This document shows positions 23,153-33,187 of a stretch of 51,220 bases of DNA, piece by piece. Both the position numbers and the translations under genes were made by a program. Under the pieces are notes generated by a model. It saw nothing but the letters and a program-made list of their open reading frames with translations, was not told where the DNA came from and ran no database searches. Source of the stretch: Mycobacterium sp. 1081908.1 (GTDB taxonomy: Bacteria > Actinomycetota > Actinomycetes > Mycobacteriales > Mycobacteriaceae). The stretch spans positions 1-51,220 of the forward strand of contig NZ_LZLY01000020.1 of the NCBI RefSeq assembly GCF_001673535.1. The letters are read 5' to 3'. Positions within the stretch are counted from its first letter, which is position 1. Each line of letters begins with the position of its first letter.

Positions 23153-26100
23153 TTACGGCTTGATTCGGATCGGTCCGGGCGACCACAATCCGCTGCGGGT
23201 CGCCGTGCCCAGCTCCAGTTGCGCGGGATGCGCGTCGGCGATGGTTTCGAACTGGCGCAGCGAGCCCCAGTCGCGGCCCCAGTCCCGGGACAGGTAGGTC
23301 GACATCACGTGGGCCCGCAGCAGCAGGTCCGTGATGCCCAGCAGGCCGCCGTTGACACCGTCCTCCCAGGTGTCGGTGTCCTGCTTCTTGGCGTTGTAGT
23401 CGGGCGTGATTCGGAACTTCGGGATCTCGGTGACGCCGTCGGCGTGCAGCATCGGGTGCTGGCACGGGAACGCCAGCCCGACGGCCCAGTCCATCAGCAC
23501 CGGCTGCGACGAGCCGACATACTCCTGCAGGGAACGCAGCTCCGGCACCCGCGGCGGGGTCACCGCGATCCAGTCGTCCGGCGTCAGGGAGAGGTCCTCG
23601 GCGACCACCCGGACCGCGACCGCGTCCGCGGCCATCTTGTCGCGGGCGAAGCGCAGGTTGCGCCACGCCTTGGGCTGTTCGCCGTTCAGGTCGTACGGCA
23701 CCAGCCGCCCGGACGGCACGATCTCACCGCCGGGTCCGGGCCGGCCGTATTCGAGCACGACGGTCTGTCCGCTGGTGTGCCCGTGCAACACGCTGTTGCC
23801 GGCGATAGTGCCGGCTGCGGTCACCACGAGCAGGGGATGGCCGTCGTCGGGTTTGGGCAGCTGGTACCACGCCGAGGTGAGCCTGCTCTGTTGCTGGGCG
23901 CCGGTGGTGTAGCTGCCGGCCAGCGGAACCTGGTCGGGGTTGAGGCCGTAGGGCAGCGGAACCAGGGATCCGTTGACGCCCGGCGCCTTCAGCTTGGTCG
24001 GCGCGCGCCAGTCGTAGGCGTACCAGTCGTAATCGGTGCCGGGCTGAGGCACCGACGTCTCCTGCACCGCCTCGGCCACGGTGTGGTCGGGTACGCCGTT
24101 GGGGGAGAACCCGGCGGGGTTGACGCCGCCGAGCGGCCCGAGTGGGCCGTAATCGCCGGGCAGCGGAGCCATGAAGCCGGCGTTGCTGTCCGGCTCGACG
24201 AGCACGTCGTCGGCCAGTGCGCAGCCGCCGGCGAACTCGCGCAGGTTGTCCCAGCCGTTGGAGTAGGTGGGGTACTGCCGCACGATCCCGGCGACCATCG
24301 AGGCGATGAACACCAGCACCATGAATCCGGCAGCGATCGGCACCGGCGCCGCCGTCACCGCCCGCGCCAGCCGACCCTCGCCGTGTTCCCGCGACGCGAA
24401 ATGCAGCCAGAACGCCCAGACCGCCGCGATCGCGAACATGACGAAAAACACTGTGCTGACGCTGATTCCGGCGAACCGCGGCATGACGTTGTTGAACGGC
24501 ACGCCGTAACTGGACACGTACCACCAGCCGTTGGTGGTGGCGAAACACAGCGCCAGGAGGAACAGCACCGCGGCCGCGAACGTCATCCGGTTGCGCGACC
24601 AGCGCAGCACCTTCGGCGAAACCAGCACCGTGGTCAGCGCGGCCATCGCCGCCCCCACCGCGGCGAACAGCCCGAAGTGGTGCACCCACTTGGTGGGCGT
24701 GAACATCAGGAAGAACATGGTGGCGAAGATGACGCCCATCAGCCGCCACGCCGGGCCGCGGGCCACACCCGGGATTCGCTTGCGGCGCAACATGATGAAC
24801 ACGGCGGTGAACAGGCACAGGGCGCTGATCAGGAAGCCGAATCGGCGCGACAGCGAGCCGTCGACGGTCGGCAGGATCAGGTAGTAGTAGCGCAGGTTCT
24901 CGGTGTACCAGGCCTGGCTCGGGCCGATCGCGGTGCGAATCCTGGTGGCCTCCAACACCGTTGCCAGCGTCTGGTCGGCGAACACCACGGTGAGGATGAC
25001 GAAACCGGCCGCCAGCATCGGGGCCACCAGGGGCCAGGTGCCGACCAGGCGATGCCTGCGCACCAGGATCCGGAGGATCGGCCGGCCGCCGGCGACCAGG
25101 GCGGCGACCGCGATCAGGCCGGTGGGCTGGACGCCGAGCGTGAACGCCGCGGTGATCACCGCCAGCGCCGCCGGCGTCAGCCGGGAGGCGCACATCGAGC
25201 GCTCGATCAGCACGTAGGTGATCAGCGAGCCCAGCGCGATGATCGGCTCAGGGCGCAGGCCGTTGTTGAACGGCATCCACCCGGTCAGCAGGACCATGCC
25301 GGCCGCCCAGTTGGCGGCGGTGCTGGACGTCACCGCCGGCCCCAGCCGCGGCAGCACCTCACGCGACAGCAGCAGCCAGCAGACCAGCCCGGCGACCAGG
25401 TCGGGCAGCCGCATCCACAGGCTGCCGTCGCTTACGTGGGTCATCAGCGCCAGCAGGTTGTAGTACCAGCCGAACGGGTCCTCCGGGCTGCCGAACCAGC
25501 GGAAGTAGTTGGACATGTAACCGGCGTGGTCGGCGACCCGGGCCATGCCGAGGATGTAGCCGTCGTCGGAGGAGTTGGCGCCGATCAGGTGCCACAGCAA
25601 GAAGCCGAATATCACCGCGGCGTCGACGAGGGTGAACTTGCGCCAGCGCGTCGGGATCAACCGGTGCATGCGCCGGCCGTCGAGCTGGTCGAGGCGCCAC
25701 AGCGCCACCAGCGCGACGATGGTGGACACGATCGCCAGCACCATCGCCACCAGCTTCAAAGTCGTTGGCGTGGTGGAGAACCGGGTGTCGATGGTCGCCG
25801 AGAACCGCAGGCCGGGCGGCGCCGGACCGGTCAGATCCGTGAACACCCCCACGATCTGGGGGCGCAGGTTGGGATCGGGGAAGCCACCGCGCACCGGCTT
25901 GCCCGCCGGATCGCTCAGCCCGACGAAGGTGGCGAAGGTGCCGGCGAGCGTGGACGTGATCTCGATGCGCTGGCATTGCGGCGACGCCGCCTGGTCGCGG
26001 GGCACGCTGGCGATGACCACGTTGCGGTCGGTGACGTCGACGCGCTTGCTGCTGACGACCACGAACAACGCGTTGAGCGCGGCGTCCTTGCCCTTCTTGG

Positions 26101-26401
26101 GCGCCGTGCTCAGCACCACCCCACCCTCGGGCGGCAGGTCGCGCACCACCGAGCACGGCACGGTCACCGCCACGTCGACCGGCGTCAGCGAGATCAGCGG
26201 CGCCGTAACGTTATTCAATTGGCCATTCTGCGGCCAGTTCAGCATCGCGGTGGTCTGCACGACGGGCAGCAGCGGCGTGGCGACCGACAGGATGAAACCG
26301 ATCAGCCCGGCGATCGTCGCGACCCAGCGCGTCACCCGCACGTCCCGAAGGGCCTCCGACGGCGCGGTGGCCGCTTGGCGTTCGTGGTCGGTGATGCTCA
26401 T
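23153..26401 (-). CDS. embB: Arabinosyltransferase EmbB
   Basis: EmbB is a GT-C membrane arabinosyltransferase that with EmbA makes the branched hexa-arabinofuranosyl end of arabinogalactan; it is the main ethambutol target. The 1082-residue protein (M. tuberculosis 1098) has an N-terminal TM helix, a periplasmic beta domain, the catalytic [15 protein letters not shown] (Asp279-Asp280), about 15 helices and a C-terminal carbohydrate-binding domain ending [13 protein letters not shown]. Met286 corresponds to the M. tuberculosis resistance hotspot M306. Pro386 in [10 protein letters not shown] occupies the position of G406, another resistance site. The start overlaps the embA stop (ATGA), so the pair is coupled. 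Confidence 0.96.
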   Translation of the reverse strand: MSITDHERQAATAPSEALRDVRVTRWVATIAGLIGFILSVATPLLPVVQTTAMLNWPQNGQLNNVTAPLISLTPVDVAVTVPCSVVRDLPPEGGVVLSTAPKKGKDAALNALFVVVSSKRVDVTDRNVVIASVPRDQAASPQCQRIEITSTLAGTFATFVGLSDPAGKPVRGGFPDPNLRPQIVGVFTDLTGPAPPGLRFSATIDTRFSTTPTTLKLVAMVLAIVSTIVALVALWRLDQLDGRRMHRLIPTRWRKFTLVDAAVIFGFLLWHLIGANSSDDGYILGMARVADHAGYMSNYFRWFGSPEDPFGWYYNLLALMTHVSDGSLWMRLPDLVAGLVCWLLLSREVLPRLGPAVTSSTAANWAAGMVLLTGWMPFNNGLRPEPIIALGSLITYVLIERSMCASRLTPAALAVITAAFTLGVQPTGLIAVAALVAGGRPILRILVRRHRLVGTWPLVAPMLAAGFVILTVVFADQTLATVLEATRIRTAIGPSQAWYTENLRYYYLILPTVDGSLSRRFGFLISALCLFTAVFIMLRRKRIPGVARGPAWRLMGVIFATMFFLMFTPTKWVHHFGLFAAVGAAMAALTTVLVSPKVLRWSRNRMTFAAAVLFLLALCFATTNGWWYVSSYGVPFNNVMPRFAGISVSTVFFVMFAIAAVWAFWLHFASREHGEGRLARAVTAAPVPIAAGFMVLVFIASMVAGIVRQYPTYSNGWDNLREFAGGCALADDVLVEPDSNAGFMAPLPGDYGPLGPLGGVNPAGFSPNGVPDHTVAEAVQETSVPQPGTDYDWYAYDWRAPTKLKAPGVNGSLVPLPYGLNPDQVPLAGSYTTGAQQQSRLTSAWYQLPKPDDGHPLLVVTAAGTIAGNSVLHGHTSGQTVVLEYGRPGPGGEIVPSGRLVPYDLNGEQPKAWRNLRFARDKMAADAVAVRVVAEDLSLTPDDWIAVTPPRVPELRSLQEYVGSSQPVLMDWAVGLAFPCQHPMLHADGVTEIPKFRITPDYNAKKQDTDTWEDGVNGGLLGITDLLLRAHVMSTYLSRDWGRDWGSLRQFETIADAHPAQLELGTATRSGLWSPGPIRIKP

Positions 26402-29400
26402 GGCAGCGCCCGGATCGGTCCCGGCCGGCTCCAGCCGCGCACGGTGGTGACGCCCTGTTCGACGACGGCGACCGGCGCCTGATCGGGCGGCACCAACGCG
26501 TAATACTTCTCGACCGATCCCCAGTCGCGATACCAGTCACCGCGCAGATACGTGGCGATCGTCGAGGTGCGCAGCATCGCCTGGGTGATCAGGAACGGGC
26601 CGCCGGTCTCGCTGGCCTCCCAGCCGTTCGACGACGACGCGGTCTGCTTGTGATCGGGCAGGAGGCGGTACTGCGGAAGTTCGGCAACGCCAAGGTGTTC
26701 GGAGAACGGGCGCTGGCAGGGGAAGTTGGCGGCGGTCGCGATGTCCATCAGCACCGGGGCCTGCGACCCGATCAGCTGTTGCAGGGTCTGCAGCACCGGG
26801 ACGCGCGGCGGCGTGAACGCAAACCACTGCTCGGAACTCAGATTCGGGTCGTAGGCGACGATGCGTGCCACATTAGCCTCCGGCGGCGCCCAGGCCAGCG
26901 GGAACCGCAGGTTGCGCCACGCCGGCTCGGGACCGATGTCGATCGGCTGCACCTCGCCGAGCGGCTGGGTGCTGCCGTCGGGGCGACTAATACCCCATTG
27001 CAGTTTGAGCGATTGGCCGTAGGTGAAGGTGCCGTCCTCCTTGTACGACCAGATGGCGCCCGCGGCCGAGACCACCACCAGCGGCCGGTCGCCCGTCCGC
27101 GGCGGCAGCTGGTACCAGGCCGACGTGGCGGTGGCGGCCAAGGAGTTTTCGCCGTAGCTGCCCATCACCGGGGTGCGGGCCGGATCCAGGCCGAACGGCA
27201 GCGCCGCGTGCGATCCGTTCATTCCGGCCGGGCCCTTCCCGCCTGCCGTGCCCGCGGAGTCACTCATGGCGGCGTTGGGCTTGTTGGGTGAGGCGTCTGA
27301 ATTCACCACACCGGGTTTGGTGACCACGGGGTTCGACCTCAGGTCGTCGCCCACCCCCTCGGGTTTGAAGCCGACGGGGTTTTGTCCGCCGAGCGGTCCG
27401 TCGGGCCCGAACGTCTGGCCCGGAATCGGTTGGAGCAGACCGGCATTGGGATCGGGCTCGGTCAGCACGTCGTCGGCCAGCGCGCAGCTGGCCGGCGACA
27501 GCCCCGAGGTGATGGCGGCCAGGTTGGCCTTGCCGATGGTAAAGAGCGGGTAGCGGACCGCGGCCCCCTTGGCCAGCGAGCCGACCTCACCGAGCACCAT
27601 GATCGTCGCCACCACGAGCAGCGGTGTGGAGGCCAGCACGCGGTTGCGCCGGCTGTCCTTGACCTCGGTGTGCCCGGCGTAGTCCATCCGGAAGTGCTGC
27701 CAGGCGGCCAGCAGCCCGGTCAGGATCGACAACGTCAGGAACATCGACGTCACCGGGTGGCTGGCGATCACGGGCTGGATGTCCCACCAGGGCACCCCGT
27801 AATTGCCGACATAGAACCAGCCGTTGATCCCGGAAGTGGCCACCGCCAGCACGAAAAGCAGCGCCGTCACGTACAGCGTCAGGTTGCGGCGGTTGTGCAG
27901 CCCGATCCGGGCGAAGGCGAACGCGGTGACCGCACCCAGGGCGCCGGCCAGGCTGGCGAACGCGCCGAACTGCACGGCCCACTTCGTCGGAGTGAACGTC
28001 AACAGCAGCAGGCCGGCCGCGGTGGTGCCGATCAGCCGCCACGCCGGTCCGCTGGCCAGCCCGGGCACCCGGCCGCGCCGCAGCAGCACCACCAGCATGC
28101 CGAACATGCACAGCAGCAGCACCAGCACCGCGAATCGCCGCGCCATCGACCCGTCGGGGTTGGACTCCACGGTGAGGAAGTAGTAGCGCAGCCAGTCCTG
28201 GTACCAGGCGATGGTCGGGCCGACCTTGTACTTGATGCGCGCCGACTCGGCGACCGTGGCCAGCGTCTGGCTGCGGAACACCACCACGGTGATCAGCGAC
28301 AGGGACGCCGCCAGCACCACCACCGGGGCCAGCAGCCCGTCCGTCGCCCGGCGGCGCCGGATCGCCTGGGCGATCGCCCGCGCCCCGGTCAGCAGCGCGC
28401 CGACGGCGATCAGCCCCTGCGGGGCCAGCGTCGCGGTCAGCATCGCGACGATGATCGCGACGGCCGCGGGCGCCAGCCGGCTCAGTGCGATCGCGCGTTC
28501 CACCAGCATCCAGGTCACGATGACGCCCAGCGCGATGATCGGCTCCGGTCGCAGGCCGTTGTTGAACGGCAGCCACGCGGCCAGGAAGACCGCGCCCGCG
28601 GTCAACACCGCCACCCGGTTACCGGCCAGGCCGCCGCGTCCCGGCCCCAGCCGCCGCAGCACCCAGTGGCCGATGATCAGCCAGCAGGCGATGCCGGCCA
28701 GCGTCGCCGGCAGCCGCATCCATACCCCGGCGGTGCTGACCGACGCCAGCTTGGCCAGCACCGCGAGGTACCAGTCGAACGGCGCGTCCGTCGTGCCGAA
28801 GTAGCGGTAGTAGTCGGCGACGTATCCGGCCTTCGGCGCGACCCTGGCGATGGTCAGGTTGTAGCCGTCGTCCGACGACGTCGCGCCGATGACGTGCCAG
28901 ACCAGCAGCGTCCCGATCACGCCGACGTCGGCGAGCCACGTCGCCGCCCCGACGCGCCACCAGGTGGCCCGATGGGCCCGCGGGCGGTACCGGGACAGCC
29001 AAGCGATCGGCGAACGCCAATTGATCCCGATGTCGCCGCCGCGGCTGCGCCGATCCAGCGCCGCCATCGCCGCGATGGCAGCCAGGACCGCCAGCGTGCC
29101 CACGGCCATCGCCAGGGTCTTCAGCGCGGTGGGCGCCGTGATGAACCGGGTGTCGATGTCGACGCGGGCCGACAGTCCCGGCTGCGGCGGCACCTTCAAA
29201 TCGGTGAAGATGCCGCCGACCTGAGGCTTCTTCTCCGACGACAGAGTCCCCGCGGCGCCGGGGATGCCGACGAAATCGGCGCCCGCCGCACCCGCGTCGG
29301 CCCAGATGTGCAGGACGCTGCAGCCGCCGGCCGCGACGGCCGGTCGCTTCGCCACCGCGGCCACGGTGTCGCGGAACGCGACGACCACGATGTCCTTGTC

Positions 29401-29724
29401 GGCGCGCACGAACAGCCCGTTCTTGCCCGTGTCCACACCACCGGCCGGCAGCGTCGAGACGACCAATCCGCCGTTGGGAGGCAACGTGGCGATCGCCGAA
29501 CACGGGATCGAGATGTCCAGGGCCCGCGGCGCCCCCGACACCAACGGGGCGGTGATCTGGGTGACGTGCCCGTCGGCCACGCCCTGGGGCCAGAGGATCG
29601 TCGCGGTCGTCTGCTTCACCGGAAGCAGCGGAACGATCAGGCAGAGCAGCAGTCCGGCCAGACCCGCGACGACGGCGATCAACCGCGGGACGCGCAGCGA
29701 TCGCTCATTCCGGTCGGGGGGCAC
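26398..29724 (-). CDS. embA: Arabinosyltransferase EmbA
   Basis: EmbA pairs with EmbB to add the alpha-1,3 branch in arabinogalactan arabinan. GTG 29724 gives 1108 residues (M. tuberculosis 1094), starting [22 protein letters not shown] helix, a periplasmic domain, the GT-C motif [20 protein letters not shown], multiple helices with [10 protein letters not shown], and a C-terminal lectin-like domain ending [13 protein letters not shown] follow. The reading frame stays open far upstream, but homology begins only at 29724. A TACGAT -10-like box 8 nt upstream suggests a leaderless transcript. Unlike M. tuberculosis, embA does not directly follow embC: embR and four other genes lie between, so embAB must have its own promoter here. 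Confidence 0.95.
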   Translation of the reverse strand: MPPDRNERSLRVPRLIAVVAGLAGLLLCLIVPLLPVKQTTATILWPQGVADGHVTQITAPLVSGAPRALDISIPCSAIATLPPNGGLVVSTLPAGGVDTGKNGLFVRADKDIVVVAFRDTVAAVAKRPAVAAGGCSVLHIWADAGAAGADFVGIPGAAGTLSSEKKPQVGGIFTDLKVPPQPGLSARVDIDTRFITAPTALKTLAMAVGTLAVLAAIAAMAALDRRSRGGDIGINWRSPIAWLSRYRPRAHRATWWRVGAATWLADVGVIGTLLVWHVIGATSSDDGYNLTIARVAPKAGYVADYYRYFGTTDAPFDWYLAVLAKLASVSTAGVWMRLPATLAGIACWLIIGHWVLRRLGPGRGGLAGNRVAVLTAGAVFLAAWLPFNNGLRPEPIIALGVIVTWMLVERAIALSRLAPAAVAIIVAMLTATLAPQGLIAVGALLTGARAIAQAIRRRRATDGLLAPVVVLAASLSLITVVVFRSQTLATVAESARIKYKVGPTIAWYQDWLRYYFLTVESNPDGSMARRFAVLVLLLCMFGMLVVLLRRGRVPGLASGPAWRLIGTTAAGLLLLTFTPTKWAVQFGAFASLAGALGAVTAFAFARIGLHNRRNLTLYVTALLFVLAVATSGINGWFYVGNYGVPWWDIQPVIASHPVTSMFLTLSILTGLLAAWQHFRMDYAGHTEVKDSRRNRVLASTPLLVVATIMVLGEVGSLAKGAAVRYPLFTIGKANLAAITSGLSPASCALADDVLTEPDPNAGLLQPIPGQTFGPDGPLGGQNPVGFKPEGVGDDLRSNPVVTKPGVVNSDASPNKPNAAMSDSAGTAGGKGPAGMNGSHAALPFGLDPARTPVMGSYGENSLAATATSAWYQLPPRTGDRPLVVVSAAGAIWSYKEDGTFTYGQSLKLQWGISRPDGSTQPLGEVQPIDIGPEPAWRNLRFPLAWAPPEANVARIVAYDPNLSSEQWFAFTPPRVPVLQTLQQLIGSQAPVLMDIATAANFPCQRPFSEHLGVAELPQYRLLPDHKQTASSSNGWEASETGGPFLITQAMLRTSTIATYLRGDWYRDWGSVEKYYALVPPDQAPVAVVEQGVTTVRGWSRPGPIRALP

Positions 29725-29732
29725 GAGGCTCG

Positions 29733-29820
29733 ATCGTAAGGGACGCGACTGAGTGACTTGAGGACGCAGGGCCGCGCGGGCGGCGCGGTGATTTGCCGCG
29801 CCCAACCCACGAAATAAACT
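29733..29820. promoter_or_regulatory. Divergent embA/embR promoter region
   Basis: On the minus strand TACGAT (29733-29738) lies 8 nt before the embA GTG, consistent with a -10 box and leaderless start. On the plus strand TTGCCG (29793-29798) and TAAACT (29815-29820), 16 bp apart, look like an embR promoter. GGCGCGG-7 nt-CCGCGCC (29782-29788 and 29796-29802) overlaps that -35 and is a candidate operator. EmbR is known to bind emb promoters in M. tuberculosis, so it may control both directions here (inference). Confidence 0.5.
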
Positions 29821-29865
29821 CTCGTGACAAGAACGGCCCCGATCCCCCTGGAGGCTGGCAGCGCG

Positions 29866-31005
29866 ATGACGAACACAGGTCTCGGCTTCGGCGTCTTGGG
29901 ACCGTTGCTGATGACCAGCCACGGGGTGCGGGTGCCGGTGGGCGCGCCTAAGCAACGGGCGGTGCTGGCGATGCTGCTGATCAACCGCAACCGGCCGGTG
30001 TCCGTCGACTCGTTGATCAACGCGGTGTGGGACGAGGACCCGGTGCCCGCCGCGCGCACCAGCATCCAGGCCCACGTGTCGAACCTGCGCCGGCTGCTTC
30101 GCGACGCCGGGGCCGACCCGTACCAGGTGCTGGCGAGCGCCCCGCCGGGATACCAGCTCAGCGTCGCCGACGCCGACTGCGACCTGGGGCGCTTCGCGGC
30201 CGCGAAGCTCGCGGGAAATCAGGCCGCGGCGGCGGGCCGCTTCGAGGAGGCCAGCAGGAATTTCTCGTTGGCGTTGGGCGAGTGGCGCGGGCCGGTGCTC
30301 GACGACCTGCGCGGCTTCGCCTTCGTCGAAGCCTTCGCCACCGCGCTGATGGAAGAAAACGTGGCCACCCACACCGCCCGCGCCGAGGCCGAGATCGCCT
30401 GCGGACGCGCCGGTGAGGTCATCGCCGAGCTCGAGGCGCTGACCGCCGAACATCCCTACCGCGAACCGCTGTGGGCGCAGCTGATCACCGCCTACTACGT
30501 CACCGAGCGCCAGTCCGATGCGCTCGGCGCCTACCGGCGGCTCAAGACGGCGCTCGCCGAGGGGCTCGGAATCGACCCCGGCCGCACCGTGAGCGCGCTG
30601 CACGAGCGGATCCTGCGCCAGGAACCGCTGGGTCTGAAGCGGGCCGACCTGACCACCCACAAGCGCGGCGCCTACAAGCAGGAGTCCACGACCGCGGGGA
30701 TCCAGCTGGCGGAGTCCGCCGTTGCGCGGCTGCGTGACCGGACCGGGCGGGTTCATCCGCTGACCGGCGCGACCACCAGGATCGGGCGATTCACCGACAA
30801 CGACGTCGTTCTCGACGACACCGATGTCAGCCGCCACCACGCCGTCATCACCGACACGGGAACCGGTTTCATGATGACCGACCTGCGGTCCACCAACGGG
30901 GTGGAGGTGCAGGGCCAGCGCATCCGCGGCAGCGCCACCCTGGCGAACGGCGACCGCATCCGCATCGGCGGCCACGAGTTCACCTTCGAAATCGGCCCGG
31001 TCTGA
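29866..31005 (+). CDS. embR: Transcriptional regulator EmbR (SARP-type with FHA domain)
   Basis: EmbR is a SARP-family activator that, once phosphorylated by Ser/Thr kinases such as PknH, stimulates embCAB transcription and arabinan synthesis. The 379-residue protein has an OmpR-like winged-helix domain (about 1-90, with [17 protein letters not shown]), a bacterial transcriptional activation domain (about 95-240, [16 protein letters not shown]) and a C-terminal FHA domain ([20 protein letters not shown], then HHAVI, then RSTNGV). FHA phosphopeptide residues Arg, Ser, His and Asn are kept. ATG 29866 is chosen over GTG 29824 because GGAGG lies 11 nt upstream and the GTG falls at the predicted transcript start. 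It is divergent from embA, unlike the remote embR of M. tuberculosis. Confidence 0.93.
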   Translation: MTNTGLGFGVLGPLLMTSHGVRVPVGAPKQRAVLAMLLINRNRPVSVDSLINAVWDEDPVPAARTSIQAHVSNLRRLLRDAGADPYQVLASAPPGYQLSVADADCDLGRFAAAKLAGNQAAAAGRFEEASRNFSLALGEWRGPVLDDLRGFAFVEAFATALMEENVATHTARAEAEIACGRAGEVIAELEALTAEHPYREPLWAQLITAYYVTERQSDALGAYRRLKTALAEGLGIDPGRTVSALHERILRQEPLGLKRADLTTHKRGAYKQESTTAGIQLAESAVARLRDRTGRVHPLTGATTRIGRFTDNDVVLDDTDVSRHHAVITDTGTGFMMTDLRSTNGVEVQGQRIRGSATLANGDRIRIGGHEFTFEIGPV

Positions 31006-31007
31006 GG

Positions 31008-31631
31008 CTATTTCGTCAGCCGGCGCGCCAGCGTGTCCCGGCCGGGACCGCCGAGCTCCGCGAGTGCCGCGGGCCGGCCGGTCATCGCCATGAGCAGCGC
31101 CTCGCCCGGGCCGCTGACCTCGGGCCCCGTGCCGTGTGTCCAATCGACATCGGTGGCGCGCAAGCGCAGACCCCTGATCCGGCGCCCCGCCCCGAGCCGG
31201 GGGTTGCCGGGCACCAGGCCGAGGACCCGCTGCAGCCGATCGGCGGGGACGGTCCGCGGCCGGCCCAGCGAGCGGCGGATGTCCTGGTGATGGACGGTGC
31301 CGTCGACGAGCGCGATCATCCCGCCGAAACCCGCTGTCAGACCGCGTGGTTCGAGATGGTCGCGGAGGAACTCGAGGAGCTGTTCGGGGCTGAGCGCGGA
31401 GAACTCGTCGACACCCACCTGGTTGGCCCGGACGACCCAGCCCTTCACGAACCGTTTCAGCAGCCCCGCGGCGCCCAGTTCTTCGTAGCTGATCACATGC
31501 GCGACAACGTCTTTCACGGTCCATTTGGTGCACAGGCTGGGAGTCTGCCAGTCCTGTGGCGTGAGGGTGGCCAGGAAGTCGGCGAGGTCGGCCCGCTCGG
31601 CGCGCGCCATGGTCATCAGCGTCGCCGTCAT
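31008..31631 (-). CDS. Mycothiol-dependent maleylpyruvate isomerase-like (DinB-fold) protein
   Basis: This 207-residue protein resembles the actinobacterial TIGR03083/maleylpyruvate isomerase N-terminal family, a DinB-like helical bundle. Diagnostic features are an N-terminal [30 protein letters not shown] carrying the first metal-ligand-type His, and [15 protein letters not shown] with the second His pair. Related proteins use mycothiol or another thiol as cofactor; the substrate here is unknown. The ATG overlaps the stop of the SRPBCC gene (ATGA), forming a coupled operon with an ArsR regulator. The arrangement and sequences resemble M. tuberculosis Rv2034-Rv2036, with this gene as the Rv2036 counterpart (from memory). 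Confidence 0.75.
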   Translation of the reverse strand: MTATLMTMARAERADLADFLATLTPQDWQTPSLCTKWTVKDVVAHVISYEELGAAGLLKRFVKGWVVRANQVGVDEFSALSPEQLLEFLRDHLEPRGLTAGFGGMIALVDGTVHHQDIRRSLGRPRTVPADRLQRVLGLVPGNPRLGAGRRIRGLRLRATDVDWTHGTGPEVSGPGEALLMAMTGRPAALAELGGPGRDTLARRLTK

Positions 31632-32110
31632 CGATGCGCCTCGACGCTGACCAGGCGGCCGTAGCGATCCAGATACAGCGGCCAGCCGGCGTCGCCGTCG
31701 ATGCCATCGGCGACGGACTCCCAGCCCGGACCGTGCCGGTCGAGGTGGCGGTGTTCGAGCTCGACGCGCGTGCGGTCGTCGGACTCGGCGGTGAAGCGGA
31801 CCTCGACCTCGCTGGTCCTGGACGGATCGGACTCCACCTGCCAGGTCGGGCCGATGTCCCAACTGAAGATCACGCGGTGCGGCGGCTCGTAGGACAGGAT
31901 GCGCGCCCACCGGCAGACGCTGCCGTCCGCGCCGCGGTCGAAGATGTGCCCGCCGACTCGAGGCTCGAATACGGTCTCGGCGATCGGGACGGCGAGCAGG
32001 TTGTGTTCGCGCGGCTTGAAGTCGCCGAACCGCTCGGTGAAGACGGCGAACGCGCGCTCGATCGGGGCGTTGACGACGACCTGGTGCGTGACGTTCGGTG
32101 TTCGGGTCAT
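31628..32110 (-). CDS. SRPBCC/AHSA1-domain protein (Rv2035-like)
   Basis: A 160-residue protein of the START/Bet v 1-like superfamily, AHSA1 branch. It shows the opening [55 protein letters not shown] and [10 protein letters not shown], all typical of the hydrophobic-cavity SRPBCC fold. No enzymatic residues can be assigned; such proteins often bind small hydrophobic ligands and are commonly encoded next to ArsR regulators. Its start and stop both overlap neighbours by 4 nt, making it the middle gene of the ArsR operon. Confidence 0.8.
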   Translation of the reverse strand: MTRTPNVTHQVVVNAPIERAFAVFTERFGDFKPREHNLLAVPIAETVFEPRVGGHIFDRGADGSVCRWARILSYEPPHRVIFSWDIGPTWQVESDPSRTSEVEVRFTAESDDRTRVELEHRHLDRHGPGWESVADGIDGDAGWPLYLDRYGRLVSVEAHR

Positions 32111-32439
32111 GACGGGTCCCCCTTGCTCTCATCGATCGTTTTCGCGTAGGCGGCCAGCGCCTGGGCCCAGAACCGGTCGAGCTCGGCGCGCAACGCCTCG
32201 AGGCCGGTCGGGTCGAGTTGGTAGACGCGACGTGTTCCCGCGGCGCGGTCGCGGACCAGGCCCGCGGACTTGAGGACCTTCAGGTGCTGCGAAACCGCCG
32301 GCCGGCTGACGGGCAGGTCGCGGGCCAGCTCGCCGACCGCCGCCGGGCCGTGCGCGAGGCGCTCCACGATGGAGCGCCGCGTCCCGTCGGCCAGCGCCAG
32401 CCAGGCATCACCGTTGCCGGCGGCTCGGTAAGTGGCCAC
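32107..32439 (-). CDS. ArsR-family transcriptional regulator (Rv2034-like)
   Basis: A 110-residue winged-helix repressor/activator. The N-terminal AWLALADGTRRSIVERLAHG, the recognition helix VSRPAVSQHLKVLKSAGLV and the wing RAAGTRRVYQLD are classic ArsR. No CxC metal-binding motif is present, so a metal is unlikely to be the signal. GTG 32439 (VATYRAAGNGD) is preferred over an upstream TTG at 32463 because the perfect operator palindrome 32445-32460 would otherwise be coding, and because the recalled M. tuberculosis Rv2034 begins MSTYR. The gene leads a three-gene operon coupled by ATGA overlaps. Confidence 0.85.
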   Translation of the reverse strand: MATYRAAGNGDAWLALADGTRRSIVERLAHGPAAVGELARDLPVSRPAVSQHLKVLKSAGLVRDRAAGTRRVYQLDPTGLEALRAELDRFWAQALAAYAKTIDESKGDPS

Positions 32440-32444
32440 GAACC

Positions 32445-32460
32445 GTAAGTCTAGACTTAC
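32445..32460. promoter_or_regulatory. Perfect 16-bp palindrome, probable ArsR operator
   Basis: GTAAGTCTAGACTTAC is a perfect inverted repeat 5 bp upstream of the ArsR start codon. Its size, symmetry and placement fit a homodimeric winged-helix repressor acting on its own promoter. Confidence 0.75.
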
Positions 32461-32494
32461 CAATTGGGCGCGGCAAGGGTTTTCCGCCGGGCGC

Positions 32495-32512
32495 TGTCAG
32501 GCTATCCTGACA
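32495..32512. promoter_or_regulatory. Inverted repeat operator before the HTH-PASTA gene
   Basis: TGTCAGG-CTAT-CCTGACA has perfect 7-bp arms with a 4-bp spacer and ends 2 bp before the ATG at 32515. It may be an autoregulatory site for the HTH protein encoded just downstream. A translation-blocking hairpin is an alternative. No ribosome site is obvious, so the transcript may be leaderless. Confidence 0.65.
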
Positions 32513-32514
32513 AC

Positions 32515-33150
32515 ATGAGCCTCGCCGAAGCGTGGGAGCAGGCCCAACAGGCCTGGCGCCGGCTCGGCGCACGAAGCGGGCGTCCCAGCGGCGACGGGCT
32601 GGAGGCGCTGTCCGACATCGGCATGGTGCGCCGGATGCTCGATCAGGCAGAGTTGGCCGCGGTGCGGGCCGCCCGACGGCACGGAAAATCCTGGGCCGAG
32701 ATCGCCACTGAACTGGGCATCACGCGCCAATCCGCATGGGAACGCTGGCGGGACGTCGACGACTCCCCGGGCGGTTCCGAGTCGACGGCTGTCGGTGACG
32801 CGGCCGCCGAGGCGGTGCGGGTGCGCTTCCGGGAGGCGCCCTGGAGCGCGAAGGTGACGGTGCCCAACGTCGTCGGCCTCGAATGGACCGCGGCCCGCGA
32901 GGCGCTCAACGACGCGGGGCTGGTCGCCATGAACGTCCAACCGGACTTCCCATCCGCGCCCGGGGACAGGGGCTGGATCGTCACCGATCAGGTTCCCGAG
33001 TCGGGCGCGCGGGTCAAGCCGGGAACCGCGGTCCGGTTGTGGCTCAGCGGCGACGGGGGCGCGGGCGTCCGCGAACCGCGCCGGCCGCGCCCGACGCCCA
33101 TCTCGTCCCGCGCGATGCGGCCTGAACCGCGCGACCAGGCAGTCGGATAG
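32515..33150 (+). CDS. Soluble HTH-PASTA fusion protein, probable regulator
   Basis: This 211-residue protein has no signal peptide or membrane helix. Residues about 1-90 are helical, with SDIGMVRRMLDQAELAAVRA and a helix-turn-helix GKSWAEIATELGITRQSAWE. Residues about 118-185 form one PASTA domain (VTVPNVVGLEWTAAREALND, then GLVAMNV, then VTDQVPESGARVKPGTAVRL). The tail is basic and Pro/Arg-rich. PASTA domains usually sit outside the cell on Ser/Thr kinases or PBPs and sense muropeptides; one joined to a cytosolic DNA-binding domain is unusual. The ligand and target are unknown. The inverted repeat directly upstream suggests self-control. It is divergent from the ArsR operon and convergent with embC. 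Confidence 0.8.
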   Translation: MSLAEAWEQAQQAWRRLGARSGRPSGDGLEALSDIGMVRRMLDQAELAAVRAARRHGKSWAEIATELGITRQSAWERWRDVDDSPGGSESTAVGDAAAEAVRVRFREAPWSAKVTVPNVVGLEWTAAREALNDAGLVAMNVQPDFPSAPGDRGWIVTDQVPESGARVKPGTAVRLWLSGDGGAGVREPRRPRPTPISSRAMRPEPRDQAVG

Positions 33151-33187
33151 ACGTCTCGCGGCCCGCCGCGTCACGCATCTCCCGCGG

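Noticed and set aside
23219..26482. 1087-codon plus-strand frame opposite embB
   Set aside because: Composition is Gln/Arg/His-rich low-complexity, mirrored by similar frames opposite embA and embC; all are shadows of the emb genes.
29824..29865. GTG 29824 as the embR start
   Set aside because: It lies within 4 nt of the predicted -10 box and has no ribosome site; ATG 29866 has GGAGG upstream.
29725..31707. Upstream extension of the embA frame to 31707
   Set aside because: Homology to EmbA begins at GTG 29724; the extension is antisense to embR.
32440..32463. TTG 32463 as the ArsR start
   Set aside because: It would make a perfect 16-bp operator palindrome coding and add eight residues that the recalled Rv2034 homologue lacks.
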